Assembly (NCBI RefSeq): GCF_002211365.1
Contig: NZ_LOKZ01000023.1
Span: 248,001 to 312,000 of the forward strand
Length of the DNA stretch: 64,000 nt
Source: Rhizobium sp. R711
Lineage (GTDB): Bacteria; Pseudomonadota; Alphaproteobacteria; Rhizobiales; Rhizobiaceae
Direction of reading: 5' to 3'
Part shown: positions 51,381 through 60,826 of the stretch, in pieces
Numbering within the stretch: the stretch's first letter is position 1
Layout of the letters: the number at the start of each line of letters is the position of its first letter
The notes under the pieces: generated by a model
What the model saw: the letters and a program-made list of their open reading frames with translations, nothing else
What the model was told of the DNA's origin: nothing
The model's database searches: none
Translations under genes and position numbers: made by a program

Positions 51381-53279
51381 TTAAGTCGCCAAACCGTTCG
51401 CCGTCGTTTCTTCGAGTACGGCGTCCGGAATGTCGTCGAAAGACGCGTAGTTCAGGTTATAAAGCCGCGAATAGAGCTTGCGGCTCTTCATCAGCTGCTG
51501 GTGGTTGCCGCTCTCGATCAGCTCGCCGTTCTGCAGGACGATGATGCGATCGGCCTCTCGGATGGTGGCTAGACGATGGGCGATGACCAGCCCGGTGCGG
51601 TTCTCAAGCAACTTGACGAGCGCCTTCTGGATCAGCATCTCCGTATAGCTGTCGATATTGGCGGTTGCCTCGTCGAGCACCAGGATTTTGGCATCGGCAA
51701 CCAGCGCGCGGGCAAAGCTCAAAAGCTGGCGCTGGCCGAGCGAAAGATTGCCGCCGCGCTCGCCAAGCATGCTGTCGTAGCCCTGCGGCAGGCGCATAAT
51801 GAAGTCATGAGCGCCGACGGCCCTTGCCGCGTCGATGACCCGTTCGCGGGTCGCTTCGGTCTTATGATAGCGAATGTTCTCGAAAACCGTGCCTGTGAAC
51901 AGGAAAGGCTCCTGAAGGACCATGGCGATCTGGTTGCCGAGCGAATCCTGTGTCAACTCGCGCACATCGTGCCCACCGACCAGGACTTGTCCCTGCTGCA
52001 CATCATAAAAACGGTGGATCAGCGACATGCAGCTCGATTTGCCGGAGCCCGTCGGCCCGACAAGGGCGACCGTTTCGCCCGGATTCACCTTGAAGCTCAC
52101 ATGCTTCAAAACCGGGTGCTGGGGATGATAGCCGAAGACCACATCGCGAAACTCCACCGAGCCATGCATATCGGCGGAAAGCTCCTTCGCACTCGGCGCG
52201 TCCCTGATCTCGACGGGGACGTCGAGAACCTCTGTCAGCCGCTGACCGGAGGCCATGGCGCGCTGCATCACCGAATATTGCAGCGTCAGCGAGCGGATCG
52301 GATCGAAGAAGCGCTGGATGTAAAACAGGAAGGCGACGAGCACGCCGACGTCGAGGGCCTGGTTGAGGACGCGTGCTCCACCCACGACAATGACAAGCGC
52401 CATGGCAACACCGGTCAAGGAGTCCACGATTGGCACCATTACCTGGGCGTAGCGCGCTGCGCTCAGGTGCGTCTTCAGGTTTGCCTTGGCCTTGTCGTCA
52501 TAGAGCATGAAGTTGACGCCCTGGCGGTCCATGCTCTGGACGGCACGCACACCATGAATGGCTTCGGCCAATGCGCCGTTGGCCACCGAGTTGGTCTCGT
52601 GCGCCGCCATGAAGGACTTGCGGGCCAGCGGCAGCCAGAAGAGGCGCACGACAAACAGGATCGGCAAGACCGAGAGCGTCAGAAGACCGAGCTTGAAGTC
52701 GAGGCAAAGCATGACGAAGACGATACCGAACAAGAGCGCGATATCACCAACCGACAGGACCGAGGTTTCCAGAAACTCCTGCATTGAATTGACGTCACCC
52801 TGCAGACGCGACATGAGACGCCCGACCTCGGTCTTGTCCATGAAGGAGAGCGACACGCGCTGCAGGTGCGAAAACATCGCCCTGCGAATGTCGAAAAGGA
52901 CCTCCTCCGCGACGTTGCCCACCAGCGTCTCCTGCCAGTAGCTGGCGCAGTAGTTGATCAGGATCGCGACGAGAAAGGCGATCATCGCCCATGTCAGCGC
53001 TGAATGACGTCCGCCCGGCTGCATGCCGTGATCGATCGCGTAACGGATGATCAGCGGGATCAGCAGTTGCATGGCCGTGAACGTCAAAACCGCGGCCACC
53101 GACAATAGAACCTGCCGGCGATAGGGGTGCACGAACGCCCAGATGCGCTTGACGACATTGCCGTCGAAGGCCTTGCCGAACATCTCCTCCTCGACGCGGT
53201 GGGAGCCGACGACCGCGCGTGGTGGCCGGCGTCCATCCTCGCGAACGTCGGAGCGCTCGGTTTCCAGTTCCTCAGCCAT
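51381..53279 (-). CDS. ABC exporter half-transporter (catalytic-site subunit)
   Basis: The 632-residue protein has an N-terminal extension, a six-segment exporter membrane domain and a C-terminal ATPase domain. Walker A is GPTGSGKSS, the Q-loop is VLQEPFLFTG, the signature is the altered LSLGQRQ, and Walker B is ILVLDEATANID with the catalytic glutamate. H-loop is VIAHRLATI. Its start overlaps the stop of the upstream partner gene by 8 bases. It would pair with that partner as a heterodimeric multidrug or lipid exporter. Confidence 0.92.
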   Translation of the reverse strand: MAEELETERSDVREDGRRPPRAVVGSHRVEEEMFGKAFDGNVVKRIWAFVHPYRRQVLLSVAAVLTFTAMQLLIPLIIRYAIDHGMQPGGRHSALTWAMIAFLVAILINYCASYWQETLVGNVAEEVLFDIRRAMFSHLQRVSLSFMDKTEVGRLMSRLQGDVNSMQEFLETSVLSVGDIALLFGIVFVMLCLDFKLGLLTLSVLPILFVVRLFWLPLARKSFMAAHETNSVANGALAEAIHGVRAVQSMDRQGVNFMLYDDKAKANLKTHLSAARYAQVMVPIVDSLTGVAMALVIVVGGARVLNQALDVGVLVAFLFYIQRFFDPIRSLTLQYSVMQRAMASGQRLTEVLDVPVEIRDAPSAKELSADMHGSVEFRDVVFGYHPQHPVLKHVSFKVNPGETVALVGPTGSGKSSCMSLIHRFYDVQQGQVLVGGHDVRELTQDSLGNQIAMVLQEPFLFTGTVFENIRYHKTEATRERVIDAARAVGAHDFIMRLPQGYDSMLGERGGNLSLGQRQLLSFARALVADAKILVLDEATANIDSYTEMLIQKALVKLLENRTGLVIAHRLATIREADRIIVLQNGELIESGNHQQLMKSRKLYSRLYNLNYASFDDIPDAVLEETTANGLAT

Positions 53280-55146
53280 TTATTCCTCCTCGGGCGCTAT
53301 TGGCTTCGTCACCCGGTCGCACCTGCAGATCGTAGAGCGCCTTGTAGCGTCCGCCCTGAACCAGCAATTCTTCGTGCGTGCCACGTTCGACGATTTCGCC
53401 GTTCTCGACGAACAGGATCTGGTCGGCATGCATCAGCGAACTCAAGCGGTGTGCGACGATGATCGTCACGCGATCGGCCGCATATTTGCGCATTGCCGCG
53501 CGAATGCGCTGTTCGGTCGCCGCATCGATCGCCGCCGTCGAATCGTCAAAGACCGTGACGGCGGGTTTCAGCATCAGCGCACGGGCGATCGACAGACGCT
53601 GGCGCTGGCCTCCCGACAGCGATACGCCGCGTTCGCCCACCACCGTGCCGTAGCCGGTCGGCAGACCAAGCACGTAGTTGTGCAATTGGGCACTTTCGCT
53701 CGCGCGCTCGATGCGGCTTTCCTTTGCCCAAGGGTCTGCGTAAGCGATGTTGTTTTCGATCGAGGTGGTGAACAGGAAGGAATCCTGCTGGACAACGGCC
53801 ACCGCCCGGCGAAGCGACTGTAGCGTCGTCTTGCGGATATCCTGGCCATCAATGGTGATCTTGCCCTTGGTGACGTCGTAAAAACGCGGGATCAGATGGG
53901 CAAGCGTCGACTTGCCGCTGCCCGGGGGCCCGACAATGCCGATCGTCTCGCCGCATTTGGCCTCGAAGGAGACATTGCGCAGCACGTCATGCATCGGCGA
54001 GCTCGGATAGGAAAAGCTTACATTTTCGAAGCGAAGCGTGCCGTCGGTCAGCACCAGATCCTTGGCATCGGGTGCATCACGCACGGCAATTTCCAGGTCG
54101 AGCAGGTTGAACAGGCGCGTGCCGCAGGTCGAGGCGCGTGCAAAGGCATTGACCATGAGGCCTAGCTGACGGACCGGCATCTGCAGGATCGTCATAAAGG
54201 TCAGAAACGATGCGAGCGTGCCAACGGTCATTTGGCCGGACATCACCTTGCCGCCGCCGATCCAGAGCACGAGACCCATGGCTGCAAAGAAGGAGAACGT
54301 CATGGCGCTGGTATTGACGACGCGAATACCGACGCGCTGGTGAGCAAGAAAAAGGGCGTTCTTCGAGGCCGTCTCGAACTTCGTCATCTCGTGCGCCTGC
54401 GCGGCAAAGGCCCGCACCACTCGGATACCACCGAGATTTTCCTCCATGATGCGTGTCAGCACCGATAGCCGCTCCTGCAGGTCAAGCCAGGTCGCGCGCA
54501 ACCGCAATTGCGTGAGAGAGGAACGCCAGGCAACGAAGGGCACGAAGCTCAGGGCAAGCAAGCCGAGGACGATATCGGTGGAGAGCAGCATGTAGGCGCC
54601 GATACCGATCAGCATGGTCAACAGCACCATGCGCACCAGCGCCGTTGAGAAATACATACGCACACCTTCGAGGTCGAGCAGACCGACGGTAATCAGATCG
54701 CCCGAGTGAACGCTGTCATGAAAACTGAAGGAGAGGCGCTGGATTTTCTCGTAGCAGGCAAGGCGCAGCTCATAGCCTAAATGGTGGCCGACACTCTCGC
54801 TGTAGTAGTTCTGGATCATCGTAAAGATGCCACGCAGGACACTCGCACCGAGCAGCATCAGCGCCGTTGTCATGAGCGCATCCTGCGCGATCTGCCCCGC
54901 CTGTCCGCCTTGAATTGCCACCTGCGTATGATCGACGGCTTTGCCGAGCAGGCGAGGGATCATCAGCTGGAAAGTGGAGGCGACAAGGGTCGCGCCGATG
55001 GCCAAACCGGATTGCCAGGGATGGCGAAACGCCATGACGGTAATGCGAACGAGCGTGAAGAGGCCCTTGCCCCAGCCTGCCGCGGTCACTTTCGCCATCG
55101 AAGCCGAGGGCGTCGCACGTGTTAAAGCATCGCTGCTCACGGTCAT
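53272..55146 (-). CDS. ABC exporter half-transporter (degenerate-site subunit)
   Basis: The ATG at 55146 (MTVSSDALTRATPSASMAKV) gives 624 residues; the open frame extends to 55251. It has a type-1 exporter membrane domain followed by an ATPase with Walker A GPPGSGKST, canonical signature LSGGQRQRLSIARAL, and Walker B AVTVFDDSTAAID. The catalytic glutamate is replaced by aspartate. With the neighbour's altered signature this yields one degenerate and one canonical ATP site, as in TM287/288-type heterodimers. The substrate is unknown. Confidence 0.92.
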   Translation of the reverse strand: MTVSSDALTRATPSASMAKVTAAGWGKGLFTLVRITVMAFRHPWQSGLAIGATLVASTFQLMIPRLLGKAVDHTQVAIQGGQAGQIAQDALMTTALMLLGASVLRGIFTMIQNYYSESVGHHLGYELRLACYEKIQRLSFSFHDSVHSGDLITVGLLDLEGVRMYFSTALVRMVLLTMLIGIGAYMLLSTDIVLGLLALSFVPFVAWRSSLTQLRLRATWLDLQERLSVLTRIMEENLGGIRVVRAFAAQAHEMTKFETASKNALFLAHQRVGIRVVNTSAMTFSFFAAMGLVLWIGGGKVMSGQMTVGTLASFLTFMTILQMPVRQLGLMVNAFARASTCGTRLFNLLDLEIAVRDAPDAKDLVLTDGTLRFENVSFSYPSSPMHDVLRNVSFEAKCGETIGIVGPPGSGKSTLAHLIPRFYDVTKGKITIDGQDIRKTTLQSLRRAVAVVQQDSFLFTTSIENNIAYADPWAKESRIERASESAQLHNYVLGLPTGYGTVVGERGVSLSGGQRQRLSIARALMLKPAVTVFDDSTAAIDAATEQRIRAAMRKYAADRVTIIVAHRLSSLMHADQILFVENGEIVERGTHEELLVQGGRYKALYDLQVRPGDEANSARGGING

Positions 55147-55546
55147 GTTCCAAGACAGAAAGTGTGGTCGGACGCAGGTCCGGAAAGACGGCGAATCCAT
55201 GAAAGGATTGATTAGCGCCCTTACTTTTGCCGATTCCCTTCGGCCCTTCAAGTCAAGAATTCACCAATTGGTTATTTTATCGTGAGCCTTGCGAATATAG
55301 GAAGCGGCGTCGATACGGCGGCCTTCTCGATCGAAAGATCCAAGCAATTTCCACGGGTTATCCTCAACAGACTGCAGGGACTGGAACAAAAGGCTTGCCT
55401 AAATCGTCTTTTGGAGCTTTGATACACGACCAGTTTGATAGACTAATGAGCGGTTCAAAACCGCGTGAACCAGCAAGACGCGCGACCAATCTTTGCCGCG
55501 TTGAAACCAATCGAGACACGATGCGACAGGTCGCAGGGGAGTTGAG
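55147..55546. other. Intergenic region between the ABC exporter and FAD protein genes
   Basis: About 400 bases between divergent genes, presumably containing both promoters. It holds the small inverted repeat GCGGTT-CAA-AACCGC near 55450-55465. No gene with family support was found. Confidence 0.45.
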
Positions 55547-56953
55547 ATGACGGTTCAAGGCCTGTTTTCTTCGAAGTCAGCTGCGGCGGCACAGATCTCC
55601 GCCACGCCCCGTTTTGCCATCGTCGGACGCGGCTTTTCCGGGATGATGACGGCGATCGCGCTGATGAAGACGGTGCGTAGGCCTTTTCATCTGCAGTTAT
55701 TCGACCCCAATTCTTCGGTGAGTGGTGGGCAGGCGCTCTCGTCGGCACGTGCCTCGACGATCCTGAACACGCGCGTACGCGATCTTTCTGTTTCCGCTGG
55801 CGATACGGACGACTTCAACGATTGGCTCTGTAGCAACGCACAATTCCGCGCCGCCGTACCTGCGGCAATCCCGGGGTTCCGCCAGATCTTCGTGCCCAAG
55901 GAGATTTTCAGCGACTACGTCTACCAACGGTTTTCCGAGGCCCTGTCCTCTCGCAAGGACATTACCGTCCAGGTTTGCGCCGAACCGGTTGTCGCGATCC
56001 GCAGGAGCCACGGCAACCGCTTTCTGCTTGAGAGCACCAATCCAGCCAATCCCCTCTTCGACACGGTTATCCTGGCCACTGGCTACGGCCTGCCGGAAGC
56101 CGAGGAGCCAGAGCAGGATCCGTCTCCCGTCAGGGCCCAGCGTCTGATTGCGCGCCCCCACACGGTGCTCCTCGGCAGCGGCATCAGGGTCGTCGATCAG
56201 CTCCTGCAACTGCGCGACACCGGCTACATGGGTCAGGTCACCATCCTTTCCCGACACGGCTTTCTGCCGCAGAGCCACACACCAAACGCCGCTGATCCGG
56301 TTTTCCCGGCGCATCCTCTGCCGTCAAGCCTTGCCGACATCCTGCGCTTCATCCGCGGCGCCTGCCGACAGGCAGAGGAGGAGGGCCGGAGCTGGCAATC
56401 GATCATGAACGGATTGCGCAAACACGCCCGCTCTTTGTGGCGTGCGCTGCCGGCTCATCAGAAACGTCAGTTCAATCGGCATCTTCGGGCCATCTACGAC
56501 AGTCACCGCAACCGACTGCCCGAAGCCATCTACACGCGCTTTCACAGCGAATTGGCCGGCGGCAATACGGTTCTTCGCCGTGGTATCGCGGGGCGACAAG
56601 GTTTAGGCGGTCTCTTTTTCCGGCCAGCCGGCTCGCAGTCGGACGAGATCGTGCACGCCGAGCGTATCCTTGATTGCCGTTGCCGTGGGCCGCAATTGAC
56701 TTCACCGCTGCTTGACAGCCTGCTATGCGCAGGACTGGCGCTGCCGGATGAACTATCGCTCGGACTCGCTGTCAATCAGCGCGGCCAGCCTTGCCTTGAC
56801 GATGGGTCCGTGGTTGAGGGCCTGTTTGCCGTCGGCCCGCTCGGCCTTGGCAGCCTGCCTGACATCGACCTTGTTCCCGAAATAGTCAGCCAGGCTTACG
56901 CTGTGGGAGACCATGTTGCCCAGCGTTTCTATCCACGCAGCAAGGCGATCTGA
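55547..56953 (+). CDS. FAD/NAD(P)-binding protein (NAD_binding_9 type)
   Basis: The 468-residue protein has a dinucleotide-binding motif, FAIVGRGFSGMMTAIAL, at about residues 22-38, in which the second Gly of GxGxxG is preceded by Arg. It continues with FDPNSSVSGGQALSSARAST and the family segment ILNTRVRDLSVSAGDTDDFN. A second Rossmann-like strand, TVLLGSGIRVVDQLLQL, follows near 205. Members are poorly characterised flavin-dependent oxidoreductases, some linked to siderophore or amino-acid hydroxylation. No partner gene lies nearby, so the substrate is unknown. Confidence 0.8.
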   Translation: MTVQGLFSSKSAAAAQISATPRFAIVGRGFSGMMTAIALMKTVRRPFHLQLFDPNSSVSGGQALSSARASTILNTRVRDLSVSAGDTDDFNDWLCSNAQFRAAVPAAIPGFRQIFVPKEIFSDYVYQRFSEALSSRKDITVQVCAEPVVAIRRSHGNRFLLESTNPANPLFDTVILATGYGLPEAEEPEQDPSPVRAQRLIARPHTVLLGSGIRVVDQLLQLRDTGYMGQVTILSRHGFLPQSHTPNAADPVFPAHPLPSSLADILRFIRGACRQAEEEGRSWQSIMNGLRKHARSLWRALPAHQKRQFNRHLRAIYDSHRNRLPEAIYTRFHSELAGGNTVLRRGIAGRQGLGGLFFRPAGSQSDEIVHAERILDCRCRGPQLTSPLLDSLLCAGLALPDELSLGLAVNQRGQPCLDDGSVVEGLFAVGPLGLGSLPDIDLVPEIVSQAYAVGDHVAQRFYPRSKAI

Positions 56954-57709
56954 TCAGGCTTCATGGGCCCGCATTTCTCCGCGAATGACGAAAACAAGTA
57001 GTCCCGCAGTCATGATCGCCAGGCCGAACCAGGTAGTCGCGTAAACCAGGTGATTGTTGGAAAAGGCGATCTGCGTCAGCCCGCCGAGCGGCAGGCCGCC
57101 TGGATTGGGCCTCGCGTCAGCGTCGATAAAGTAGGGGGCGACATCGCCGATGTGGCGGCGCTCGGCGATCGCGGCCACATCGCGTGAATACCAGCGATCA
57201 TTGGCCGGATCGTTGGATTTGAGCAGAATGCCTTTCGGCTCCGTGATCCGCAAGAGTCCGGTGATTTTCGCCGGCGTCGCAATCTGCCCTTCGCTGCGCG
57301 TCGCTGGGTCGCGCCGTTGTGTCGGGATAAAACCGCGGTTGATCAGGATCGAGGTTTCGTCAGCGAGCTTGAGAGGCGTAATCACCCAATAGCCGGCACC
57401 GAGCGTCGTCGACGCATAGATCAGCGTTTCCTTGTCGTTTTGCAGAATGCCTTCGGCTGTCACATGACGATATTCGTCCGCGCCACGGGTGACCTGTTTC
57501 CATTCGGCGCGCACTGGCGCCGCAACCGGATCCGCATGAACGCGCTGATCGACACGGGCAATCAGATCCTCCTTCCACGACAGCCGTTTGACCTGCCAGA
57601 GACCGAGCGAAACCAGAGCGGCAATCAGCACCACCATGAGGCCGCAGAATATGGTGAGCCTGGCGGCACTGTGCTGTCTTCGCGCATTTTTGGAGGGAAC
57701 ATCGGCCAT
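56954..57709 (-). CDS. SURF1-family protein
   Basis: The start at 57709 (MADVPSKNARRQHSAARLTI) gives 251 residues; the open frame extends much further upstream through cyoD. It has the SURF1 layout: an N-terminal membrane segment (about 17-37) followed by LGLWQVKRLSWKEDLI, a periplasmic domain with ILINRGFIPTQRRDP, WYSRDVAAIAE and FIDADARPNPGG, and a C-terminal membrane segment. SURF1 proteins help insert haem into haem-copper oxidases. It directly follows cyoD, so it probably serves this quinol oxidase. Confidence 0.92.
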   Translation of the reverse strand: MADVPSKNARRQHSAARLTIFCGLMVVLIAALVSLGLWQVKRLSWKEDLIARVDQRVHADPVAAPVRAEWKQVTRGADEYRHVTAEGILQNDKETLIYASTTLGAGYWVITPLKLADETSILINRGFIPTQRRDPATRSEGQIATPAKITGLLRITEPKGILLKSNDPANDRWYSRDVAAIAERRHIGDVAPYFIDADARPNPGGLPLGGLTQIAFSNNHLVYATTWFGLAIMTAGLLVFVIRGEMRAHEA

Positions 57710-57753
57710 GGCCAAAACCTTGACGGGCGGCGTGGCGCCGCCCGCTCCTGCCG

Positions 57754-58155
57754 TTAAGGCATATTCTTCATCATTTCCGGGCTCATCGGCATCATGTTGG
57801 TATTCAGGTGATGCATGACCCAGAGAGAGCCGGCAAGCGCAATGGCAACGAGCAACAGCGTGAAGATCAGCGCCATCATCGTCCAGCCACCTTCCGAGCG
57901 CGGGTTCATATGAAGGAAGAAGATCATGTGAACGACGATCTGCACGGCGGCCAGCCCCATGACCCATGAGGCCGTTATCGAGGGATTTTCGAACACGCCG
58001 GCCATGACCAGCCAGAACGGGATTGCCGTCAGGATAACCGACAGCACGAAGCCGATCATATAGCTCTTGAAGGTGCCATGGGCCGCCTCGTGTCCGTGGC
58101 TGTGGCCGTGATGGGCCTCGTGAGCATCTTCGGTTGCGGGTGCATTGGAGGTCAT
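57754..58155 (-). CDS. cyoD: Cytochrome o ubiquinol oxidase subunit IV, CyoD
   Basis: The start at 58155 gives 133 residues: a His-rich N-terminus (EAHHGHSHGHEAAHG) and three membrane segments with the CyoD pattern SYMIGFVLSVILTAIPFWLV, ENPSITASWVMGLAAVQIVV, then HMIFFLHMNPRSEGGW. Its start overlaps the cyoC stop by four bases. It is a small structural subunit needed for assembly of the quinol oxidase. The His-rich N-terminus is longer than in E. coli CyoD and could bind metal. Confidence 0.93.
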   Translation of the reverse strand: MTSNAPATEDAHEAHHGHSHGHEAAHGTFKSYMIGFVLSVILTAIPFWLVMAGVFENPSITASWVMGLAAVQIVVHMIFFLHMNPRSEGGWTMMALIFTLLLVAIALAGSLWVMHHLNTNMMPMSPEMMKNMP

Positions 58156-58772
58156 CCGAGAACTCCCATAAGGTAGACGAAGGAGAAGACGCCGATCCAC
58201 ACGACGTCGAGGAAGTGCCAGAACATCGACAGGCACATCAGGCGGCGGCGATTTTCCGGGATCAGACCGCGCAGCTGTACCTGCACCATCAACGTTATCA
58301 GCCATACAATGCCGAAAGTGACGTGCAGACCGTGCGTGCCGACCAAGGTGAAGAAACCGGACAGGAAGGCACTGCGGGTCGGACCTGCGCCCTCGTGGAT
58401 CAGGTGTCCGAACTCATAGAGTTCGATCCCAAGGAAGGCCAGACCGAAGAGGCCGGTAATGGCAAGCCAGAAGAGCGTCGCACTCTTTTCCTTCCGCTCC
58501 ATCTGCAGCATCGCAAAGCCGTAGGTGATGGACGACAGAAGCAGCATCGACGTGTTGATCGCCACCAGCGGCAGATCGAAGAGATCGGCCGGGGACGGTC
58601 CGGCCGCGTAGTTGCGGCCGAGAACGGCGTAAGTCGCAAAAAGCACCGCAAAGATGAGGCAGTCGCTCATCAGGTAGAGCCAGAAGCCCAGCATCGTGCT
58701 GCCTTCCGGATGGTGCTCCTCGGTCAGATAAAATTCAGGCTTGTTGGCCTTGTCGATCGCAGTATCGCTCAT
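58152..58772 (-). CDS. cyoC: Cytochrome o ubiquinol oxidase subunit III, CyoC
   Basis: The start at 58772 (MSDTAIDKANKPEFYLTEEH) gives 206 residues with five membrane segments and the subunit III blocks LGFWLYLMSDCLIFAVLFAT, FLGIELYEFGHLIHEGAGPT, GTHGLHVTFGIVWL and CLSMFWHFLDVVWIGVFSFV. It lies between cyoB (4-base gap) and cyoD (overlap). It is an accessory subunit of the haem-copper quinol oxidase. Confidence 0.95.
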   Translation of the reverse strand: MSDTAIDKANKPEFYLTEEHHPEGSTMLGFWLYLMSDCLIFAVLFATYAVLGRNYAAGPSPADLFDLPLVAINTSMLLLSSITYGFAMLQMERKEKSATLFWLAITGLFGLAFLGIELYEFGHLIHEGAGPTRSAFLSGFFTLVGTHGLHVTFGIVWLITLMVQVQLRGLIPENRRRLMCLSMFWHFLDVVWIGVFSFVYLMGVLG

Positions 58773-58776
58773 GGTC

Positions 58777-60780
58777 TTACACCTGCTCGGCAAGCAGCGC
58801 CGTGCGCTTGCCTTCCGTTTGCGTGACTTCCTCGGCGGGGATGTAGAAGTCGCGTTTGTAGTTGAAGGTGTGGCCGATCGCGACCGCAATCATGGCGACG
58901 AACGACAGGAAGGCGAGCCACCACATGTACCAGATGAGGCCGAAAGCCAGTCCGATGCTGAGAACGCCGAGGATCACACCGGTCCCGGTGTTCTTCGGCA
59001 TGTGGATCGGCTTGAAGCCTTCCAGCGGGCGAGCATAGCCGCGCGCTTTCATGTCGTACCAAGAATCATGGTCGTGGACGACGGGCGTGAAGGCGAAGTT
59101 GTAGTCCGGCGGCGGCGAGGAAGTCGACCATTCCAGCGTACGCCCATCCCACGGATCGCCAGTCGTGTCGCGCAGCTCTTCGCGCTTGAAGAAGCTGACG
59201 ACCAGCTGGATGATGAAGGAGGCGATGCCGATCGCGATCAGGACGGCGCCAAAGGCGGCGATGATGAACCAGATCTGCAAGGACGGATCCTCGAACTGCG
59301 ACACACGGCGGGTCACGCCCATCAGGCCGAGCACGTAGAGCGGCATGAAGGCGAAGTAGAAACCAATCAACCAGAACCAGAAGGACATCTTGCCCCAGAA
59401 CGGATCGAGCTTGTAGCCGAATGCCTTGGGGAACCAGTAGGTGACTCCAGCCATGAGGCCGAACACGACGCCGCCGATGATGACGTTGTGGAAGTGGGCG
59501 ATCAGGAAGAGCGAGTTATGCAGCACGAAGTCTGCGGGCGGAACTGCCAAGAGGACGCCGGTCATGCCACCAATCACGAAGGTCACCATGAAGCCGATCG
59601 TCCACAGCATCGGTACTTCGTAGCGGATGCGTCCCCGGTACATCGTAAACAGCCAGTTGAACATCTTTGCTCCCGTCGGGATCGAGATGATCATCGTGGT
59701 GATGCCGAAAAAGGAGTTGACGCTGGCGCCCGAGCCCATCGTGAAGAAATGGTGCAGCCAGACGAGGTAGGACAGGATCATGATCACGCAGGTGGCGTAT
59801 ACCATCGAGGCATAACCGAAGAGGCGCTTGCCGCAGAAGGTGGCAACGACCTCCGAGAAGATGCCAAACGCCGGCAATACCAGGATGTAGACCTCCGGGT
59901 GCCCCCAGATCCAGATGAGGTTGACATACATCATCGGATTGCCGCCGAGGTCGTTGGTGAAGAAGTTCGTGCCGGCATAGCGATCGAGCGACAGCAGCGC
60001 CAGGGTCGCCGTCAAAATCGGGAAGGTCGCGACGATTAGAATATTGGTGCAGAGCGCTGTCCAGGTGAAGACCGGCATCTTCATGAAGCTCATGCCGGGG
60101 GCACGCATCTTCACGATGGTCGCAATCAGATTGATTCCTGACAGGGTCGTGCCGACACCGGCGACCTGCAAGCCCCAGATGTAGTAGTCGACGCCGACGC
60201 CCGGACTGTAGTCGGATCCCGACAGCGGCGGATAGGCGAGCCAACCGGTTTGGGCAAATTCGCCGACGAACAGCGAGATCATGATGATGATCGCACCTGC
60301 GGTCGTCATCCAGAAGGAGAAATTGTTCAGGAACGGGAAGGAAACGTCGCGTGCGCCTATCTGTAGCGGCACCACAAGATTCATCAGGCCGGTAACAAAC
60401 GGCATCGCCATGAAGAAGATCATGATGACGCCATGGGCGGTGAAGACCTGGTCGTAGTGATGCGGCGGCAGGTAACCGGCCGATCCATTGAAGGCAAGCG
60501 CCTGCTGCAAGCGCATCATGATGGCATCTGAGAAGCCACGCAGCAGCATGATCAGCGCCAGGATGACGTACATGATGCCGATCTTCTTGTGATCGACGCT
60601 CGTCAGCCATTCACGCCAGAGATAGCCCCAGAGCTTGAAGTAGGTAACAACACCCAGAAGCGCGATACCGCCAAGGGCGACGACGGCGAAGGTCACGACC
60701 AGGATCGGCTCGTGATAGGGGATCGATTCTAGGGTCAACCGACCGAAGATGAACTTCAGGAGGTCAGGATTGGAAAACAT
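58777..60780 (-). CDS. cyoB: Cytochrome o ubiquinol oxidase subunit I, CyoB
   Basis: The 667-residue protein is a full-length haem-copper oxidase subunit I. It carries the first low-spin haem histidine region FTAHGVIMIFFMAMPFVTGL, the CuB and cross-linked Tyr segment WIWGHPEVYILVLPAFGIFS, the HH pair of VWLHHFFTMGSG, and the high- and low-spin haem histidines in FLIAHFHNVIIGGVVFG. It reduces O2 to water using ubiquinol and pumps protons. It forms an operon with cyoA upstream and cyoCD downstream. Confidence 0.97.
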   Translation of the reverse strand: MFSNPDLLKFIFGRLTLESIPYHEPILVVTFAVVALGGIALLGVVTYFKLWGYLWREWLTSVDHKKIGIMYVILALIMLLRGFSDAIMMRLQQALAFNGSAGYLPPHHYDQVFTAHGVIMIFFMAMPFVTGLMNLVVPLQIGARDVSFPFLNNFSFWMTTAGAIIIMISLFVGEFAQTGWLAYPPLSGSDYSPGVGVDYYIWGLQVAGVGTTLSGINLIATIVKMRAPGMSFMKMPVFTWTALCTNILIVATFPILTATLALLSLDRYAGTNFFTNDLGGNPMMYVNLIWIWGHPEVYILVLPAFGIFSEVVATFCGKRLFGYASMVYATCVIMILSYLVWLHHFFTMGSGASVNSFFGITTMIISIPTGAKMFNWLFTMYRGRIRYEVPMLWTIGFMVTFVIGGMTGVLLAVPPADFVLHNSLFLIAHFHNVIIGGVVFGLMAGVTYWFPKAFGYKLDPFWGKMSFWFWLIGFYFAFMPLYVLGLMGVTRRVSQFEDPSLQIWFIIAAFGAVLIAIGIASFIIQLVVSFFKREELRDTTGDPWDGRTLEWSTSSPPPDYNFAFTPVVHDHDSWYDMKARGYARPLEGFKPIHMPKNTGTGVILGVLSIGLAFGLIWYMWWLAFLSFVAMIAVAIGHTFNYKRDFYIPAEEVTQTEGKRTALLAEQV

Positions 60781-60826
60781 GGATTAACCCGTTCATTGAT
60801 GTCGTATCGACGCAAAGCGCCAGGTC

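Noticed and set aside
55364..55558. Minus-strand frame containing SRGFEPLIS, which resembles a translated tRNA-like 3' end
   Set aside because: The DNA cannot be folded by eye into a cloverleaf, and the small inverted repeat alone does not support a tRNA or attachment site.
58741..60039. A 432-codon plus-strand open frame
   Set aside because: It is a shadow of cyoB on the other strand and encodes an implausible charged, His- and Asp-rich sequence.
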